This document shows, one piece after another, positions 1 through 9,645 of a DNA stretch of 64,000 nucleotides. Both the position numbers and the translations under genes were made by a program. The notes under the pieces are model-generated. The model saw only the letters and a list, made by a program, of their open reading frames with translations. It searched no databases and had not been told where the DNA came from. The stretch is taken from the NCBI RefSeq assembly GCF_015100155.1, contig NZ_JACKZA010000004.1:62001-126000 (forward strand). The letters run 5' to 3'. Position 1 is the stretch's first letter. Each line of letters begins with the position of its first letter. This stretch comes from Acidithiobacillus sp. HP-2. Its GTDB lineage: Bacteria > Pseudomonadota > Gammaproteobacteria > Acidithiobacillales > Acidithiobacillaceae.

Positions 1-576
1 CGTTTTTGGACGGGCATTGAAATTCATCCTGGTGCCTGCATTGGGCAGCGCTTTTTTATTGATCATGGCATGGGTGTAGTGATCGGTGAGACGGCAGAAA
101 TTGGTGACGATTGTACGCTTTATCATGGCGTTACCCTGGGTGGAACGTCCTGGCAACCGGGCAAGCGTCATCCCACATTGGGTAATGGCGTGATTGTCGG
201 CGCGGGGGCCAAAGTGCTGGGACCCATTATGGTTGGCGATCAGGCCCGGGTTGGTTCCAATGCGGTCGTGGTCAAATCGGTTCCGGCAGGGGCGACAGTG
301 GTGGGGATTCCCGGCCGGATCGTGAATAAAGGGGAACAACACCCGGATAATTTTGAGGCCTATGGACTGACCGGGCAGATGCCTGACCCGGTAGCGCGAG
401 CGATAGAATGCATGCTTGAACACATGCATCGTCAGGATGCCGAAATCACCCAGATCAGGTCCGGATTGCAACAATTACAGCCGCGTGAAGCCTTGATGCC
501 GGTCGAGGAAATCGCTTGTTCTCTGGAAGCAGAGCCGGATTCTGCTGAACAGGGAACTTCAAAACAGAATACTTGA
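1..576 (+). CDS. cysE: Serine O-acetyltransferase (5' end outside window)
   Basis: Makes O-acetylserine from serine and acetyl-CoA, the first step of cysteine synthesis in the cytoplasm. The reading frame is open from the first base, so the N-terminal helical domain lies outside the window and only the left-handed beta-helix and tail are seen. Visible are the hexapeptide-repeat signature TGIEIHPGA, the active-site segment [27 protein letters not shown] and a C-terminal tail rich in Glu and Gln. It sits directly upstream of iscR, a common arrangement that places cysteine supply next to the cysteine-consuming Isc system. The iscR promoter overlaps its last codons. Confidence 0.95.
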   Translation, partial: RFWTGIEIHPGACIGQRFFIDHGMGVVIGETAEIGDDCTLYHGVTLGGTSWQPGKRHPTLGNGVIVGAGAKVLGPIMVGDQARVGSNAVVVKSVPAGATVVGIPGRIVNKGEQHPDNFEAYGLTGQMPDPVARAIECMLEHMHRQDAEITQIRSGLQQLQPREALMPVEEIACSLEAEPDSAEQGTSKQNT

Positions 577-600
577 CTAAATTAGTACAGATAGTAGGAT
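569..600 (+). promoter_or_regulatory. iscR promoter with overlapping IscR type-1-like site
   Basis: A -35 TTGACT (573-578) and a -10 TAGGAT (595-600) are separated by 16 bases. The -35 lies inside ATACTTGACTAAATTAGT (569-586), which agrees with the left and central part of the known IscR type 1 site (ATA-S-YY-GACT-R-WWW-Y-AGT); the right end is degenerate. This predicts that [2Fe-2S]-IscR represses its own operon, as in Escherichia coli. The promoter overlaps the cysE stop codon. Assignment is by eye. Confidence 0.6.
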
Positions 601-621
601 GTGCAGCAGAGGTTATCTGAT

Positions 622-1113
622 ATGAAATTGACGACGAAAGGCCGCTATGCCGTGACAGCCATGCTGGATTTGGCTCTGCACCAGAGTGACGGCGTGGTGA
701 CGGTAGCGGATGTTTCCCAACGTCAGCAAATATCAGTGGCTTATCTGGAGCAGTTGTTTGGACGTATGCGGCGCTTCGGGCTGATTGAAAGTGTACGTGG
801 GCCTGGTGGGGGTTATCGGCTGGCTGTGCCGGATTCGGAAATTCCCCTGACCATGATTGTCGAGGCGGTTAATGAGTCCATCAGTACAACCCAATGTGGT
901 GGAGAACCACAAAACTGCTGCAAGGGTGAAGGCCAGCAATGCCTGACCCATGATTTGTGGGAAGAATTGGGCGAGCGTATCGCCAGTTTTCTCGGGAATA
1001 TCACCTTGGGTGATCTGGTTGCCCGACATTTACAAAAAGAATCGGCGCAGGGTGTGCCGGTTCGTATGCAAAATCGTCATGCGTTGCGTGCGGCAACACA
1101 TGATACCGCTTGA
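622..1113 (+). CDS. iscR: Rrf2-family Fe-S cluster regulator IscR
   Basis: Transcription factor that senses [2Fe-2S] cluster supply and controls the isc operon. The N-terminus [19 protein letters not shown] and the winged-helix segment [12 protein letters not shown] are typical of IscR. Cluster ligands are present: C92, C99 or C100, C107 and the following H110 in the motif CLTH, matching the Cys3-His ligation known for E. coli IscR. An upstream in-frame GTG at 601 is possible, but ATG 622 gives the family N-terminus and has AGAGG just upstream. Length from this start is 163 residues, normal for the family. First gene of the isc operon. Confidence 0.96.
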   Translation: MKLTTKGRYAVTAMLDLALHQSDGVVTVADVSQRQQISVAYLEQLFGRMRRFGLIESVRGPGGGYRLAVPDSEIPLTMIVEAVNESISTTQCGGEPQNCCKGEGQQCLTHDLWEELGERIASFLGNITLGDLVARHLQKESAQGVPVRMQNRHALRAATHDTA

Positions 1114-1131
1114 TACCGTGAGGTGCAGAAA

Positions 1132-2397
1132 ATGAATCAACCCCAAATTATCGACCTGGAAAGCAAGAAACCCTTGCTGATTGACCCGGATCGTCCCATT
1201 TATCTGGATTATCAGGCGACCACGCCGGTAGACCCACAGGTGTTGGAACAGATGCTGCCTTATTTGACCCATGATTTTGGCAATGCAGCGAGCCGTTCCC
1301 ATGCTTATGGCTGGACAGCAGAAAAGGCCGTCGAAAAAGCCCGTCAGCAGGTGGCGGATGCGCTTCATGCGGATCCCCGGGAAATTGTCTGGACCTCAGG
1401 CGCAACAGAAGCCACCAATCTGGCCCTGAAAGGCGCGGCGCATTTTTATTCCGGCAAGGGCAAGCACATTATCACCCTGCGCACCGAGCACAAAGCGACT
1501 CTGGACACCTGCCGTCAGTTGGAGCGGGAAGGTTTTGAGGTCACTTATCTGGAGGTTCAGGAAGATGGTCTGCTCGATCTGAAGGCTTTCGAAGCCGCCA
1601 TTCGCCCGGATACCATCATCGCCTCGGTGCTGTTCGTGAATAATGAGATCGGTGTCATCCAGCCCATGGAAGAAATTGGCCGGATTTTGCGGACGCACAA
1701 GGTACTTTTTCATGTGGATGCGGTGCAGGCCCTGGGTAAGATACCAGTAGATGTAGAAGCCATTCAGGCGGACATGATGAGCGTGTCCGGACACAAGATT
1801 TATGGCCCCAAAGGCATCGGTGCTCTGTATGTCCGGCGTAAGCCCCGAGTGCGCGTGGAGGCTCAGGTGCATGGTGGTGGTCACGAACGGGGCATGCGTT
1901 CAGGCACTTTGCCCACGCACCAGATTGTTGGTATGGGAGCAGCTGCGGAACTGGCCGTTCAATTGATGGATGCTGATGCCCAAAGAATTGGTAAATTGCG
2001 CGATCGTCTGCTCAAAGGCATTCAGGATCGTGTTGAGGAAACCTATATTAATGGCAGCATGGAACATCGGGTTCCGCATAACCTGAACATCAGTTTTGCC
2101 TTTGTTGAAGGCGAATCTCTGATTATGGCGCTGAAGGAAATCGCGGTTTCCAGCGGTTCAGCCTGTACTTCAGCCAGTCTGGAGCCGTCTTACGTGCTTC
2201 GGGCACTGGGTAAGTCCGATGAGTTGGCCCATAGTTCCATTCGTTTCGGTATTGGGCGCTTTACGACCGAGGCGGAAATCGATGCCACCATCGAGTTGAT
2301 TGCGGGCAAGGTGGGCAAATTGCGGGAGTTGTCACCGCTTTGGGAAATGCATCTGGAAGGCATAGATCTTAACAGTATTCAGTGGGCCGCACATTAA
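1132..2397 (+). CDS. iscS: Cysteine desulfurase IscS
   Basis: PLP enzyme that takes sulfur from cysteine, forms a persulfide, and passes it to IscU for Fe-S assembly and to MnmA (encoded downstream) for tRNA thiolation. The PLP lysine lies in [10 protein letters not shown] (about K222) and the persulfide cysteine in [13 protein letters not shown] (about C345). The N-terminus shows [16 protein letters not shown] 1132 is preferred because GAGG lies about nine bases upstream; a GTG at 1123 in frame is the alternative. At 421 residues it is slightly longer than E. coli IscS because of an N-terminal extension. Confidence 0.97.
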   Translation: MNQPQIIDLESKKPLLIDPDRPIYLDYQATTPVDPQVLEQMLPYLTHDFGNAASRSHAYGWTAEKAVEKARQQVADALHADPREIVWTSGATEATNLALKGAAHFYSGKGKHIITLRTEHKATLDTCRQLEREGFEVTYLEVQEDGLLDLKAFEAAIRPDTIIASVLFVNNEIGVIQPMEEIGRILRTHKVLFHVDAVQALGKIPVDVEAIQADMMSVSGHKIYGPKGIGALYVRRKPRVRVEAQVHGGGHERGMRSGTLPTHQIVGMGAAAELAVQLMDADAQRIGKLRDRLLKGIQDRVEETYINGSMEHRVPHNLNISFAFVEGESLIMALKEIAVSSGSACTSASLEPSYVLRALGKSDELAHSSIRFGIGRFTTEAEIDATIELIAGKVGKLRELSPLWEMHLEGIDLNSIQWAAH

Positions 2398-2421
2398 GGC
2401 CCTCAAGCAAGGAGAATAGTC

Positions 2422-2847
2422 ATGGCATACAGCGAAAAAGTGATTGATCATTATGAAAATCCCCGGAATGTCGGGGCGATGGACAAGGATGATAGTGGGG
2501 TTGGCACCGGCATGGTAGGCGCGCCCGCATGTGGAGACGTCATGCGTCTGCAGATCAAGGTAAACGAGCAGGGCATCATCGAAGATGCCAAGTTCAAGAC
2601 TTATGGTTGCGGTTCGGCCATTGCCTCCAGCTCACTGGTTACCGAGTGGGTCAAGGGTAAAACACTTGACGAGGCCATGACGATCAAAAACAGTCATATT
2701 GCCGAAGAGCTGGAACTGCCCCCCGTCAAAATCCACTGTTCTGTGCTGGCAGAAGATGCTATCAAGGCGGCTGTGGAAGACTATCGCAGCAAGCAGGGTG
2801 CCGGGCACAGTCATGCTGAAGTGGCTGCCGCCCAGGTGGCACACTAA
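2422..2847 (+). CDS. iscU: Fe-S cluster scaffold protein IscU
   Basis: Scaffold on which the [2Fe-2S] cluster is built with IscS and from which it is released by HscA/HscB. The three cluster cysteines C37, C63 and C106 and the key D39 are present, as is the HscA recognition motif LPPVK (residues 99-103). The 141-residue length is slightly above E. coli IscU because of a C-terminal tail with His and Ala. A good ribosome site (AAGGAG) precedes ATG 2422. Second assembly gene of the operon, between iscS and iscA. Confidence 0.97.
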   Translation: MAYSEKVIDHYENPRNVGAMDKDDSGVGTGMVGAPACGDVMRLQIKVNEQGIIEDAKFKTYGCGSAIASSSLVTEWVKGKTLDEAMTIKNSHIAEELELPPVKIHCSVLAEDAIKAAVEDYRSKQGAGHSHAEVAAAQVAH

Positions 2848-2857
2848 GGATACGGTC

Positions 2858-3181
2858 ATGGCTTTGACTTTATCGGAAAGCGCAGTCCAGCAGGTTCGCA
2901 AGAGCATAGCCAAACGTGGTAAAGGCTTGGGAATCCGTATTGGTGTCAAAACCAGCGGCTGCTCCGGCTTATCCTATGTGATGGAATTTGTGGATGCCCC
3001 CAATCCGGAAGATATGGTTTTTCCCCATGATGATGTGAGTCTGTTCGTGGATCCGAAAAGCCTTATTTATCTGGACGGGACGGAGCTGGATTTTACCCGT
3101 GAAGGCCTGAATGAAGGGTTTCGCTTCAACAACCCCAATGTGAAGGACTCCTGCGGCTGCGGCGAGAGCTTCACGACCTGA
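2858..3181 (+). CDS. iscA: A-type iron-sulfur carrier IscA
   Basis: A-type carrier that receives iron or clusters and delivers them to apo-proteins. The conserved cysteines are C35 (SGCSGLSY) and the C-terminal pair C99 and C101 (SCGCGESF). The frame is open upstream into iscU, but the family N-terminus [10 protein letters not shown] begins at ATG 2858, giving 107 residues, the usual size. The stop codon overlaps the hscB start by one base (TGATG), so the two genes are probably translationally coupled. Confidence 0.96.
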   Translation: MALTLSESAVQQVRKSIAKRGKGLGIRIGVKTSGCSGLSYVMEFVDAPNPEDMVFPHDDVSLFVDPKSLIYLDGTELDFTREGLNEGFRFNNPNVKDSCGCGESFTT

Positions 3182-3798
3182 TGGCGGAAGTATGCATTCA
3201 GTGCGGGGCGGAGCTCAATGCTCCCCCCGCACTTTGTCATTCCTGTGGGGCCATTCAGCCCTTTCGTGCGGAGTTGTCACTGTTCGGTGTGGTCGGGTTG
3301 CCGGAAAGCTATGATCTGAATCTGCAGGAATTACGGAGTCAGGTATTGCAGTTGCAGAAAATCCTGCATCCCGACCGCTTTGCCCGGGCAGATGCGACGA
3401 CCCGGCGCTTTTCCCTGGAGTGGAGTACCCGGCTGAATGAAGCGCTGGCGGTACTGCGTGATCCCCTGAAGCGTGCGGACTATTTGTTGCAACGTCAGGA
3501 AATTGATGCCCTGGGTGAGCAGGTCAAGGTAGCTGATCCGTCACTGCTGATGACCCAGATGATGTATCGGGAGCGTCTGGAAGATGTGCTTGCAGCCAGG
3601 GACCAGAACGGGTTGGACCAATTGCGTGGAGAAGTGGAAGACGCTTCATCCAAAGCGGTAAACAAGCTTCACATCCTCTTGAAAAAGCTGCCCTGTGAAC
3701 AGGTTGACGAGGCTGGATCTGTACTGCGTGAGTTACAGTTTCTGGACAAACTCCTGGGTGAAATTGATCGTGGCGAAGAGTCTTTGCAAAATCTGTAG
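3181..3798 (+). CDS. hscB: Fe-S co-chaperone HscB with N-terminal Cys4 motif
   Basis: J-domain co-chaperone that brings IscU to HscA and stimulates its ATPase. The J-domain signature HPD is at residues 64-66 (KILHPDRF), and a C-terminal helical IscU-binding domain follows. Unlike E. coli HscB, the protein starts with two CxxC pairs (C5, C8, C19, C22), resembling a small zinc or rubredoxin-like knuckle as found at the N-terminus of eukaryotic HSCB. Length 205 residues compared with about 170 in E. coli. Start is set by the one-base overlap with iscA. Confidence 0.94.
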   Translation: MAEVCIQCGAELNAPPALCHSCGAIQPFRAELSLFGVVGLPESYDLNLQELRSQVLQLQKILHPDRFARADATTRRFSLEWSTRLNEALAVLRDPLKRADYLLQRQEIDALGEQVKVADPSLLMTQMMYRERLEDVLAARDQNGLDQLRGEVEDASSKAVNKLHILLKKLPCEQVDEAGSVLRELQFLDKLLGEIDRGEESLQNL

Positions 3799-3901
3799 TT
3801 TTTGGATATGTCACACGAACTTTTAAGATAAAGCCTGGCGTAGTTGCTTTGCAGGGACCATACGCAGAGCTTTTTATCATGAACAAACAAGGTGCTATAG
3901 C

Positions 3902-5767
3902 ATGGCTTTAATGCAAATTGCAGAACCGGGCATGACTGCTGATCCGCATCAGCGGCGGCTGGCTGTCGGGATTGATCTGGGAACTACCCATTCTCTGGTA
4001 GCTTCCGTTTTGTCTGCGCTGCCGACGGTCATGCGCAACCATGATGGGCAATATTTGTTACCCTCGGTGGTGCGCTACTGCGAAGACGACAAGGTGGTTG
4101 TGGGTTATCCGGCACAGGCGGCAGCGGGGCAGGATCCCCACAACACTATTGCTTCGGTCAAGCGTTTTATGGGTCGTGGTCATGAAGACGTCCAACTTTT
4201 GGCCGGGCACTTACCCTACGATCTGGTACCCGCTGAAGGCATGATTCGTCTGCGCACGCGTGCGGGTGAAAAGTCCCCCGTTGAGGTTTCTGCAGAAATT
4301 CTTAAGGTTCTGAAAGATCTGGCCGTGGAAACGCTGGGATCTGAGCCCGAGGGTGCCGTCATTACCGTGCCCGCCTATTTTGATGAGGCGCAGCGGCAGG
4401 CGACCAAAGATGCTGCCCGACTTGCTGGCTTGAATGTTTTGCGCCTGCTGGCCGAGCCCACGGCGGCGGCAGTGGCGTATGGACTGGATAAAAAAAGTGA
4501 AGGTCTTTTTGCCATTTATGACCTCGGCGGCGGCACTTTTGATATCTCCATTTTACGCCTGCAGGCGGGAGTGTTTGAAGTGCTGGCAACTGCCGGCGAT
4601 ACGGCCCTGGGTGGCGATGACATGGACCATGCCATCGCTGAATGGTTGATGGCGGAGAGTGGTATCCATCTGGATGATCCACTCTGGCGTCGTCAAGTTC
4701 TGCAACAGGCGCGGCAGGCCAAGGAAGCCCTGACAGATCAGGAGCAGGTTGAGCTGACGCTGGACTCCGGGCAGGGTGCTCCCCGCGTCATCCAATTGAC
4801 GCGAAAGCAGCTTGAAACCCTCATTCAGCCTGTTTTGCAGCGCACCCTTCCGGCCTGCCGGCGCGCCCTGCGTGATGCGGGTCTGAAAGTGGCGGATGTG
4901 GATGGGGTGGTGTTAGTGGGAGGGGCAACCCGGGTTCCGGCCCTGCGTCGTCTGGTATCCGAATTTTTTCAGCAGCCGGTATTGACTGATATTGATCCTG
5001 ATCAGGTGGTGGCTTTGGGTGCGGCCATTCAGGCCGATGCGTTGGTGGGCAATCAGCGTGAAGATTTACTGTTGATGGATGTTTTACCCCTTTCTTTGGG
5101 CCTGGAGACCATGGGCGGGTTGGTGGAAAAAATTATACCCAGGAATACCCCTATCCCCGCTGCCAAAGCCCAGGAGTTCACGACTTTCAAGGACGGCCAG
5201 ACGGCCATGAGCATTCATGTGCTCCAGGGGGAGCGGGACCTGGTGCAGGATTGTCGCTCTCTGGCGCGTTTCAGTTTGCGGGGGATTCCCCCTATGGTAG
5301 CCGGAGCTGCCCGGATTCGCGTGACCTTTCAGGTTGATGCCGATGGCTTGTTGACGGTATCTGCAGAAGAAACTAGTACGGGCGTGCGTTCCGAGGTGCT
5401 GGTTAAACCCAGTTTTGGCCTCAATGACGAGGAAATTGCCCGCATGCTCCAGGATTCTTTTGCGCATGGAGCTGAAGACATAGCGCATCGGCGTCTTTCC
5501 GAAGCACGGGTGGAAGGGGAAAGGGTGCGTGAAGCCTTGCAAGGTGCCTTATCGACTGATGCTGCCTTGCTGCAAGCGGACGAAAAAGCCCAATTGGATG
5601 CCGCCAGTGAGCATTTAGAGCAGTGTTTGGCAGGCAGTGACGCAGATGCCATCAGTAAAGCCGCCGAGGCAGTGGAAGCTGCAGCCGAACCTCTGGTGCA
5701 ACGACGCATGGATAGTGCCTTGCGGCGGGCTATTGCCGGCCGTTCCATAGATGACCTGGGAGAGTGA
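3902..5767 (+). CDS. hscA: Hsp70-type Fe-S chaperone HscA
   Basis: Specialised Hsp70 that, with HscB, drives cluster transfer from IscU by binding its LPPVK loop. Seen in order: nucleotide-binding motif IDLGTTHS (residues 24-31), [13 protein letters not shown], phosphate-2 motif [21 protein letters not shown], then a substrate-binding domain with [14 protein letters not shown] and a helical lid. Length 621 residues, as expected. A 103-base gap separates it from hscB; it contains a weak promoter-like stretch (TTGGAT near 3801) but no obvious terminator, so it may be read with the operon. The stop codon is followed immediately by fdx. Confidence 0.97.
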   Translation: MALMQIAEPGMTADPHQRRLAVGIDLGTTHSLVASVLSALPTVMRNHDGQYLLPSVVRYCEDDKVVVGYPAQAAAGQDPHNTIASVKRFMGRGHEDVQLLAGHLPYDLVPAEGMIRLRTRAGEKSPVEVSAEILKVLKDLAVETLGSEPEGAVITVPAYFDEAQRQATKDAARLAGLNVLRLLAEPTAAAVAYGLDKKSEGLFAIYDLGGGTFDISILRLQAGVFEVLATAGDTALGGDDMDHAIAEWLMAESGIHLDDPLWRRQVLQQARQAKEALTDQEQVELTLDSGQGAPRVIQLTRKQLETLIQPVLQRTLPACRRALRDAGLKVADVDGVVLVGGATRVPALRRLVSEFFQQPVLTDIDPDQVVALGAAIQADALVGNQREDLLLMDVLPLSLGLETMGGLVEKIIPRNTPIPAAKAQEFTTFKDGQTAMSIHVLQGERDLVQDCRSLARFSLRGIPPMVAGAARIRVTFQVDADGLLTVSAEETSTGVRSEVLVKPSFGLNDEEIARMLQDSFAHGAEDIAHRRLSEARVEGERVREALQGALSTDAALLQADEKAQLDAASEHLEQCLAGSDADAISKAAEAVEAAAEPLVQRRMDSALRRAIAGRSIDDLGE

Positions 5768-6106
5768 ATGACTAAAATACAAGTACTGCCCAATGCTGAA
5801 CTTTGCCCCGAAGGAGCGGAGTTTGAGGCGGAGCCGGGAGAAACCATTATTGCTGCGGCCATGCGCAACCATATAGCGATTGAACATGCCTGTGAAATGT
5901 CCTGTGCCTGTACGACCTGTCATGTCATTTTGCGGGAAGGTTTTGACAGCCTCGAAGCCGCCGAAGAAAAAGAGGAGGATCTTCTTGACAAGGCCTGGGG
6001 TCTTGAGCCCACTTCGCGCCTGAGTTGTCAGGCCAAAGTGGCGGAAACCCCTCTCGTCATTGAAATACCCAAGTACACCATCAACCTGGAAAAGGAGCGG
6101 CACTGA
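5768..6106 (+). CDS. fdx: ISC-type [2Fe-2S] ferredoxin
   Basis: Adrenodoxin-like ferredoxin supplying electrons during Fe-S cluster assembly. The four cluster cysteines are C42, C48, C51 and C87 (HACEMSCACTTCHV and SRLSCQAK). An extra C46 in the loop is typical of the Isc ferredoxin group. Length 112 residues. It starts directly after the hscA stop codon and its own stop overlaps the iscX start by one base. Confidence 0.96.
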   Translation: MTKIQVLPNAELCPEGAEFEAEPGETIIAAAMRNHIAIEHACEMSCACTTCHVILREGFDSLEAAEEKEEDLLDKAWGLEPTSRLSCQAKVAETPLVIEIPKYTINLEKERH

Positions 6107-6300
6107 TGCATTGGGGTGATACCATGGATATTGTTTTCGCGCTGGATGAAGCACATCCCGATGCGGATGTGCAGTTGCTCCGATTTACAGATTTGCATCG
6201 CTGGATTGTCGAACTTGCAGATTTTGATGATGATCCTGAAAAGTCCAGTGAAGGGGTTCTCGAAGCCATCCAGATGGCCTGGCTGGCAGAGCGGGACTAA
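6106..6300 (+). CDS. iscX: Fe-S assembly protein IscX
   Basis: Small acidic protein that binds IscS and iron and modulates cluster assembly; last gene of the classic isc operon. The sequence matches the family throughout: DEAHPDAD, RFTDLHRW and DFDDDPEKSSEG. Length 64 residues. ATG 6106 overlaps the fdx stop (TGATG) and gives the full family N-terminus; an internal ATG at 6124 would truncate it. Confidence 0.95.
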   Translation: MHWGDTMDIVFALDEAHPDADVQLLRFTDLHRWIVELADFDDDPEKSSEGVLEAIQMAWLAERD

Positions 6301-6312
6301 GGACAGATTAAC

Positions 6313-7371
6313 ATGACGGCACCCAAGGCATTGGTGGCACTTTCCGGCGGTGTGGATTCAGCGGTAGCGGCGATTCTCATGCAGGAACAAGGCTATGACC
6401 TGGTCGGCGTCACCATGCGTCTCTGGCCGAAAAGTCGTTGTTGCGACGAGAAAGATATTGAAGACGCAGCCGAAGTCTGTGCCCGGCTCAATATCCCTTA
6501 TCAGGTTCTGGATTACCGCGAGGCTTTTCGCCAGCAGGTTGTGGATGTGTTTGTGGCAGAATATCAGGCGGGGCGAACGCCCAATCCCTGTGCCCGCTGC
6601 AATCAGTTTCTCAAGTTCGAAGCCCTGTTGAAAGAAGGTAAAAAGCTGGGTGCCACGATTCTGGGTACGGGTCATTATGCCCGTCTTCAGGAAACCCCTT
6701 CCGGGATGTCTTTGCTGCGGGGTGAGGACGCAGCAAAAGATCAGTCCTATTTTCTGTTTGCGCTGAATGCCGGTCTGTTGCCGCAGCTGCGTTTCCCGGT
6801 GGGTGAAATGAACAAGGACGCGGTTCGGGCCATCGCCCGGCGGCACGCTTTGCCGGTGGCAACCAAGCAGGACTCTCAGGATATCTGTTTTGTTCCGGAC
6901 GGGGACTACCGGCGTTTCCTGGCGGATTATGCCGGCCTTGATATGGAGCAGGAAGGGGAGATGGTCGATAGCAGCGGTCAAATCATCGGGCATCATTCCG
7001 GAACCCTGAATTTTACCGTAGGACAGCGCAAAGGTCTGGGTGGCGGCAATGGCCAGCCGCGCTACGTGCTGGCTCTGGATCCGGTTCGTAATCAGGTGCG
7101 AGTCGGTAGCGAAAATGAATTGTATCAGCCTCAGGCCTTTTTGCAGGACTGCAACTGGCTGACGCCCCTGCCTGCTTCGGATGAACACCCTGTGACCGTC
7201 AAGTTGCGTTATCGCTCGCGCCCGGAGCCGGGGCTGTTGCTCCTGAAGGAAGATGGTCGTGCCGAAATTCGCTTTCATGAAGCACAACGGGCTATTACTC
7301 CCGGTCAGGCGGCGGTGTGTTATCAGGGCGAGCGTCTGATTGGTGGTGGCTGGATCAGATTGAAGGTTTGA
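6313..7371 (+). CDS. mnmA: tRNA-specific 2-thiouridylase MnmA
   Basis: Adds sulfur to U34 of Glu, Gln and Lys tRNAs using ATP and sulfur that originates from IscS. The PP-loop SGGVDS is at residues 11-16. The two catalytic cysteines are about C96 (CARCNQFLKF) and C192 (SQDICFVPDGDYRRF). HHSGTLNFTVGQRKGLG is also characteristic. Length 352 residues. It follows iscX by 12 bases, so tRNA thiolation is probably co-expressed with the sulfur donor. Confidence 0.96.
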   Translation: MTAPKALVALSGGVDSAVAAILMQEQGYDLVGVTMRLWPKSRCCDEKDIEDAAEVCARLNIPYQVLDYREAFRQQVVDVFVAEYQAGRTPNPCARCNQFLKFEALLKEGKKLGATILGTGHYARLQETPSGMSLLRGEDAAKDQSYFLFALNAGLLPQLRFPVGEMNKDAVRAIARRHALPVATKQDSQDICFVPDGDYRRFLADYAGLDMEQEGEMVDSSGQIIGHHSGTLNFTVGQRKGLGGGNGQPRYVLALDPVRNQVRVGSENELYQPQAFLQDCNWLTPLPASDEHPVTVKLRYRSRPEPGLLLLKEDGRAEIRFHEAQRAITPGQAAVCYQGERLIGGGWIRLKV

Positions 7372-7438
7372 CGGCGAAATTTGCCGATTAACTCATTTTA
7401 TTCTAGTATTTATGTTTATATTCTGATAAAGTCCGTTC

Positions 7439-7466
7439 GCCATCATGATACAGTCTATATGATGGC
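7439..7466. repeat. 8-bp inverted repeat in mnmA-rhlE gap
   Basis: GCCATCAT and ATGATGGC flank a 12-base spacer in the 180-base gap between mnmA and the helicase gene. It could be a hairpin in the helicase leader or an operator. No T-run follows, so it is not a typical intrinsic terminator. Confidence 0.35.
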
Positions 7467-7551
7467 CCTTTGCATTGGTCCCCACCTTGAGAAGCGTCTG
7501 CCCAGACTGACGCCCTAGCGGCGAGGCCGGTGTTTTTTTGGAGTAAATCCC

Positions 7552-8814
7552 ATGTCGTCTGATTTTGCATCTCTCGGTCTTTCCGAGCCCATCTGGCGTG
7601 CTGCAGCGGAACGCGGTTATACCACCCCCACACCTATTCAGGAACAAGCCATACCGGTGGTCATGTCAGGCGTGGATTTGCTGGCTGGTGCGCAAACCGG
7701 CACGGGCAAAACGGCTGCTTTTGCCATGCCCATTCTCCACAAACTGGCCGCCACGTCGGAAACTGCGTTTCATGGTCCCTCCAGCGTGCGCGCCCTGGTG
7801 TTGGTCCCTACCCGGGAACTGGCTGCCCAGGTAGAAGAAAGCGTGCAGCTTTACGGAAAGAATTTGTCTTTGCGCTCCCTGATTCTGATCGGTGGCGTCA
7901 AAATCAATCCCCAAATGCAGAAGTTGCGACGCAGTGTGGATGTGCTGGTGGCGACGCCAGGGCGCCTTCTGGATCATATTCAGCAACGCAGTGTGGATTT
8001 GTCGCATGTTGAAATTCTGGTTCTGGATGAAGCGGATCGTATGCTGGATATGGGTTTTATCCGGGATATTCGACGGATTCTGGCAGTGTTGCCCAAAAAG
8101 CGTCAGAACCTGTTGTTTTCTGCAACTTTTTCCCCGGAAATCAGAACCCTGGCAGACGGCCTCCTGAATAATCCGGTCAGTGTCGAAGTGGCCAGTCGTA
8201 ACGCCACTGCCGATACGGTTTCCCAGCGCTTTTTGGCGGTGGATCAGGATCGTAAAAGAGAACTCCTGACACATCTTATCGGTGAACAGCAATGGCATCA
8301 GGTGCTGGTGTTTACCCGAACCAAGCATGGTGCGGATCGACTGGCGAAACATCTCTCCCAGGGGGGCATGCAGGCCATGGCCATTCACGGTGATAAAAGC
8401 CAGGGTGCCCGTACTCGTGCCTTGGCTGAATTTAAGGAAGGTAAGGTGCGGGTGTTGGTGGCTACGGACATTGCAGCACGAGGTATTGATATCAGTGAGT
8501 TGCCCCATGTAGTGAACTTTGAACTGCCGCATGTGCCGGAGGACTATGTGCACCGCATTGGGCGTACCGGCCGCGCCGGGAATAATGGTCAGGCGGTTTC
8601 TCTGGTCAGCGTCGATGAACGTAAACAATTGGCGGACGTAGAGAAACTTCTGAAGCGCTCCTTTACTAAAGAAACCATTGTGGGTTTCGAGCCCAAGCAA
8701 AGCTTTTCCAGTCAGCCGCATGCGCCGCATACGCGTCGTCCGACCGCGCCCGGCGTTCAGCGCCGGGCGCCTTCACGTCCGACTGGTGGTGGGAATCGGT
8801 TTCGGGATCGATAA
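7552..8814 (+). CDS. rhlE: DEAD-box RNA helicase, RhlE type
   Basis: ATP-dependent RNA helicase probably acting in RNA remodelling or ribosome assembly. Motifs in order: Q motif with [10 protein letters not shown], motif [12 protein letters not shown], Ia PTRELAAQV, Ib [54 protein letters not shown]. The tail is short, basic and Pro/Arg-rich, which fits the RhlE group rather than DbpA or CsdA, which have longer RNA-binding domains. Length 420 residues. Preceded by a 180-base leader and followed by an intrinsic terminator. Confidence 0.9.
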   Translation: MSSDFASLGLSEPIWRAAAERGYTTPTPIQEQAIPVVMSGVDLLAGAQTGTGKTAAFAMPILHKLAATSETAFHGPSSVRALVLVPTRELAAQVEESVQLYGKNLSLRSLILIGGVKINPQMQKLRRSVDVLVATPGRLLDHIQQRSVDLSHVEILVLDEADRMLDMGFIRDIRRILAVLPKKRQNLLFSATFSPEIRTLADGLLNNPVSVEVASRNATADTVSQRFLAVDQDRKRELLTHLIGEQQWHQVLVFTRTKHGADRLAKHLSQGGMQAMAIHGDKSQGARTRALAEFKEGKVRVLVATDIAARGIDISELPHVVNFELPHVPEDYVHRIGRTGRAGNNGQAVSLVSVDERKQLADVEKLLKRSFTKETIVGFEPKQSFSSQPHAPHTRRPTAPGVQRRAPSRPTGGGNRFRDR

Positions 8815-8833
8815 AATCCGCTCATAAATGTTG

Positions 8834-8857
8834 CTGGACAGTATCTGTCTGGTTTTT
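8834..8857 (+). terminator. Intrinsic terminator after rhlE
   Basis: Arms CTGGACAG and CTGTCTGG can pair over 8 positions (two G-U) around a TAT loop and are followed by TTTTT (8853-8857). The perfect core GACAG-TAT-CTGTC spans 8837-8849. It separates the helicase from phoB. Confidence 0.6.
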
Positions 8858-8928
8858 CGGCTTGGCAGACCCCCCGCTGATCAGTCACAATGCCGGGGGA
8901 AGGGGCGTCAATCCGAGATAAGGCAGAT

Positions 8929-9645
8929 ATGGAAGAAGAAAAGATTTCCTCTGCACGCATTCTGGTTGTTGAGGATGAAGAGGGTATTCAGGAATTGTTG
9001 CGGGTTGCCCTGAATCGTCAGGGTTTTGAGGTGCGTTGCGAAGGCAGTGTGGAATCCGCTGAGCCGGCGCTCCAGAGTTGGGCACCTCAGCTCGTTATTC
9101 TGGACTGGATGCTACCGGGTGAAAATGGTCTTGCCTGGTGTCGGGCCTTGCGTCGTTGTGAAGAAACCCAAAAACTGCCGATCATTCTTCTGACTGCCCG
9201 GGGTGAGGAAGGGGATAGGGTGCATGGCCTGGAATCGGGGGCAGATGATTATCTGGCCAAGCCCTTTTCACCACGTGAGCTGGTGGCCCGCGTCAACGCC
9301 TTGTTGCGCCGCAGTTATGGTAATAATTCTGCCGGTGTGGTGAAGCTGGGTGAGTTGCATGTCGACCTGCGCGCGCATCGGGTTTATGTCAAAGATGTCC
9401 AGTTGCATCTGGGGCCCACGGAATTTCGTTTGTTGCGCCTGTTTGTGACCAATCCTGATCGGGTTTTTTCTCGCGACATGTTGTTGGATCAGATTTGGGG
9501 CAGACAAAGTTTTATCGAAGAACGCACTGTCGATGTCCATATCCGCCGTTTACGGCGGGTTCTTGACGAATACGGTCACGCGCCCTTGATTGAGACAGTT
9601 CGTGGTGAAGGTTACAGATGTAGTGCAGTGGTCGGTGACGTATGA
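8929..9645 (+). CDS. phoB: Phosphate regulon response regulator PhoB
   Basis: OmpR-type DNA-binding response regulator for phosphate starvation. The receiver domain has VVEDEE, the phospho-acceptor about D59 (LVILDWMLPGENG) and K111 (LAKPFSPREL). The C-terminal winged helix shows LGPTEFRLLRLFV, DQIWG, RTVDVHIRRLRR and ETVRGEGYR. ATG 8929 gives 238 residues and has AAGG eight bases upstream; an in-frame ATG at 8890 would add 13 residues not usual for the family. The gene overlaps phoR. PhoB identity rests on the phoR-pstB-phoU context as well as sequence. Confidence 0.9.
   Translation: MEEEKISSARILVVEDEEGIQELLRVALNRQGFEVRCEGSVESAEPALQSWAPQLVILDWMLPGENGLAWCRALRRCEETQKLPIILLTARGEEGDRVHGLESGADDYLAKPFSPRELVARVNALLRRSYGNNSAGVVKLGELHVDLRAHRVYVKDVQLHLGPTEFRLLRLFVTNPDRVFSRDMLLDQIWGRQSFIEERTVDVHIRRLRRVLDEYGHAPLIETVRGEGYRCSAVVGDV

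Noticed and set aside
2699-2857. Upstream extension of iscA inside iscU
   Set aside because: The frame is open but the sequence has no IscA character; ATG 2858 gives the exact family start.
8818-8838. Pho box upstream of phoB
   Set aside because: Only TCATAAAT agrees with the consensus; the second half-repeat is missing.
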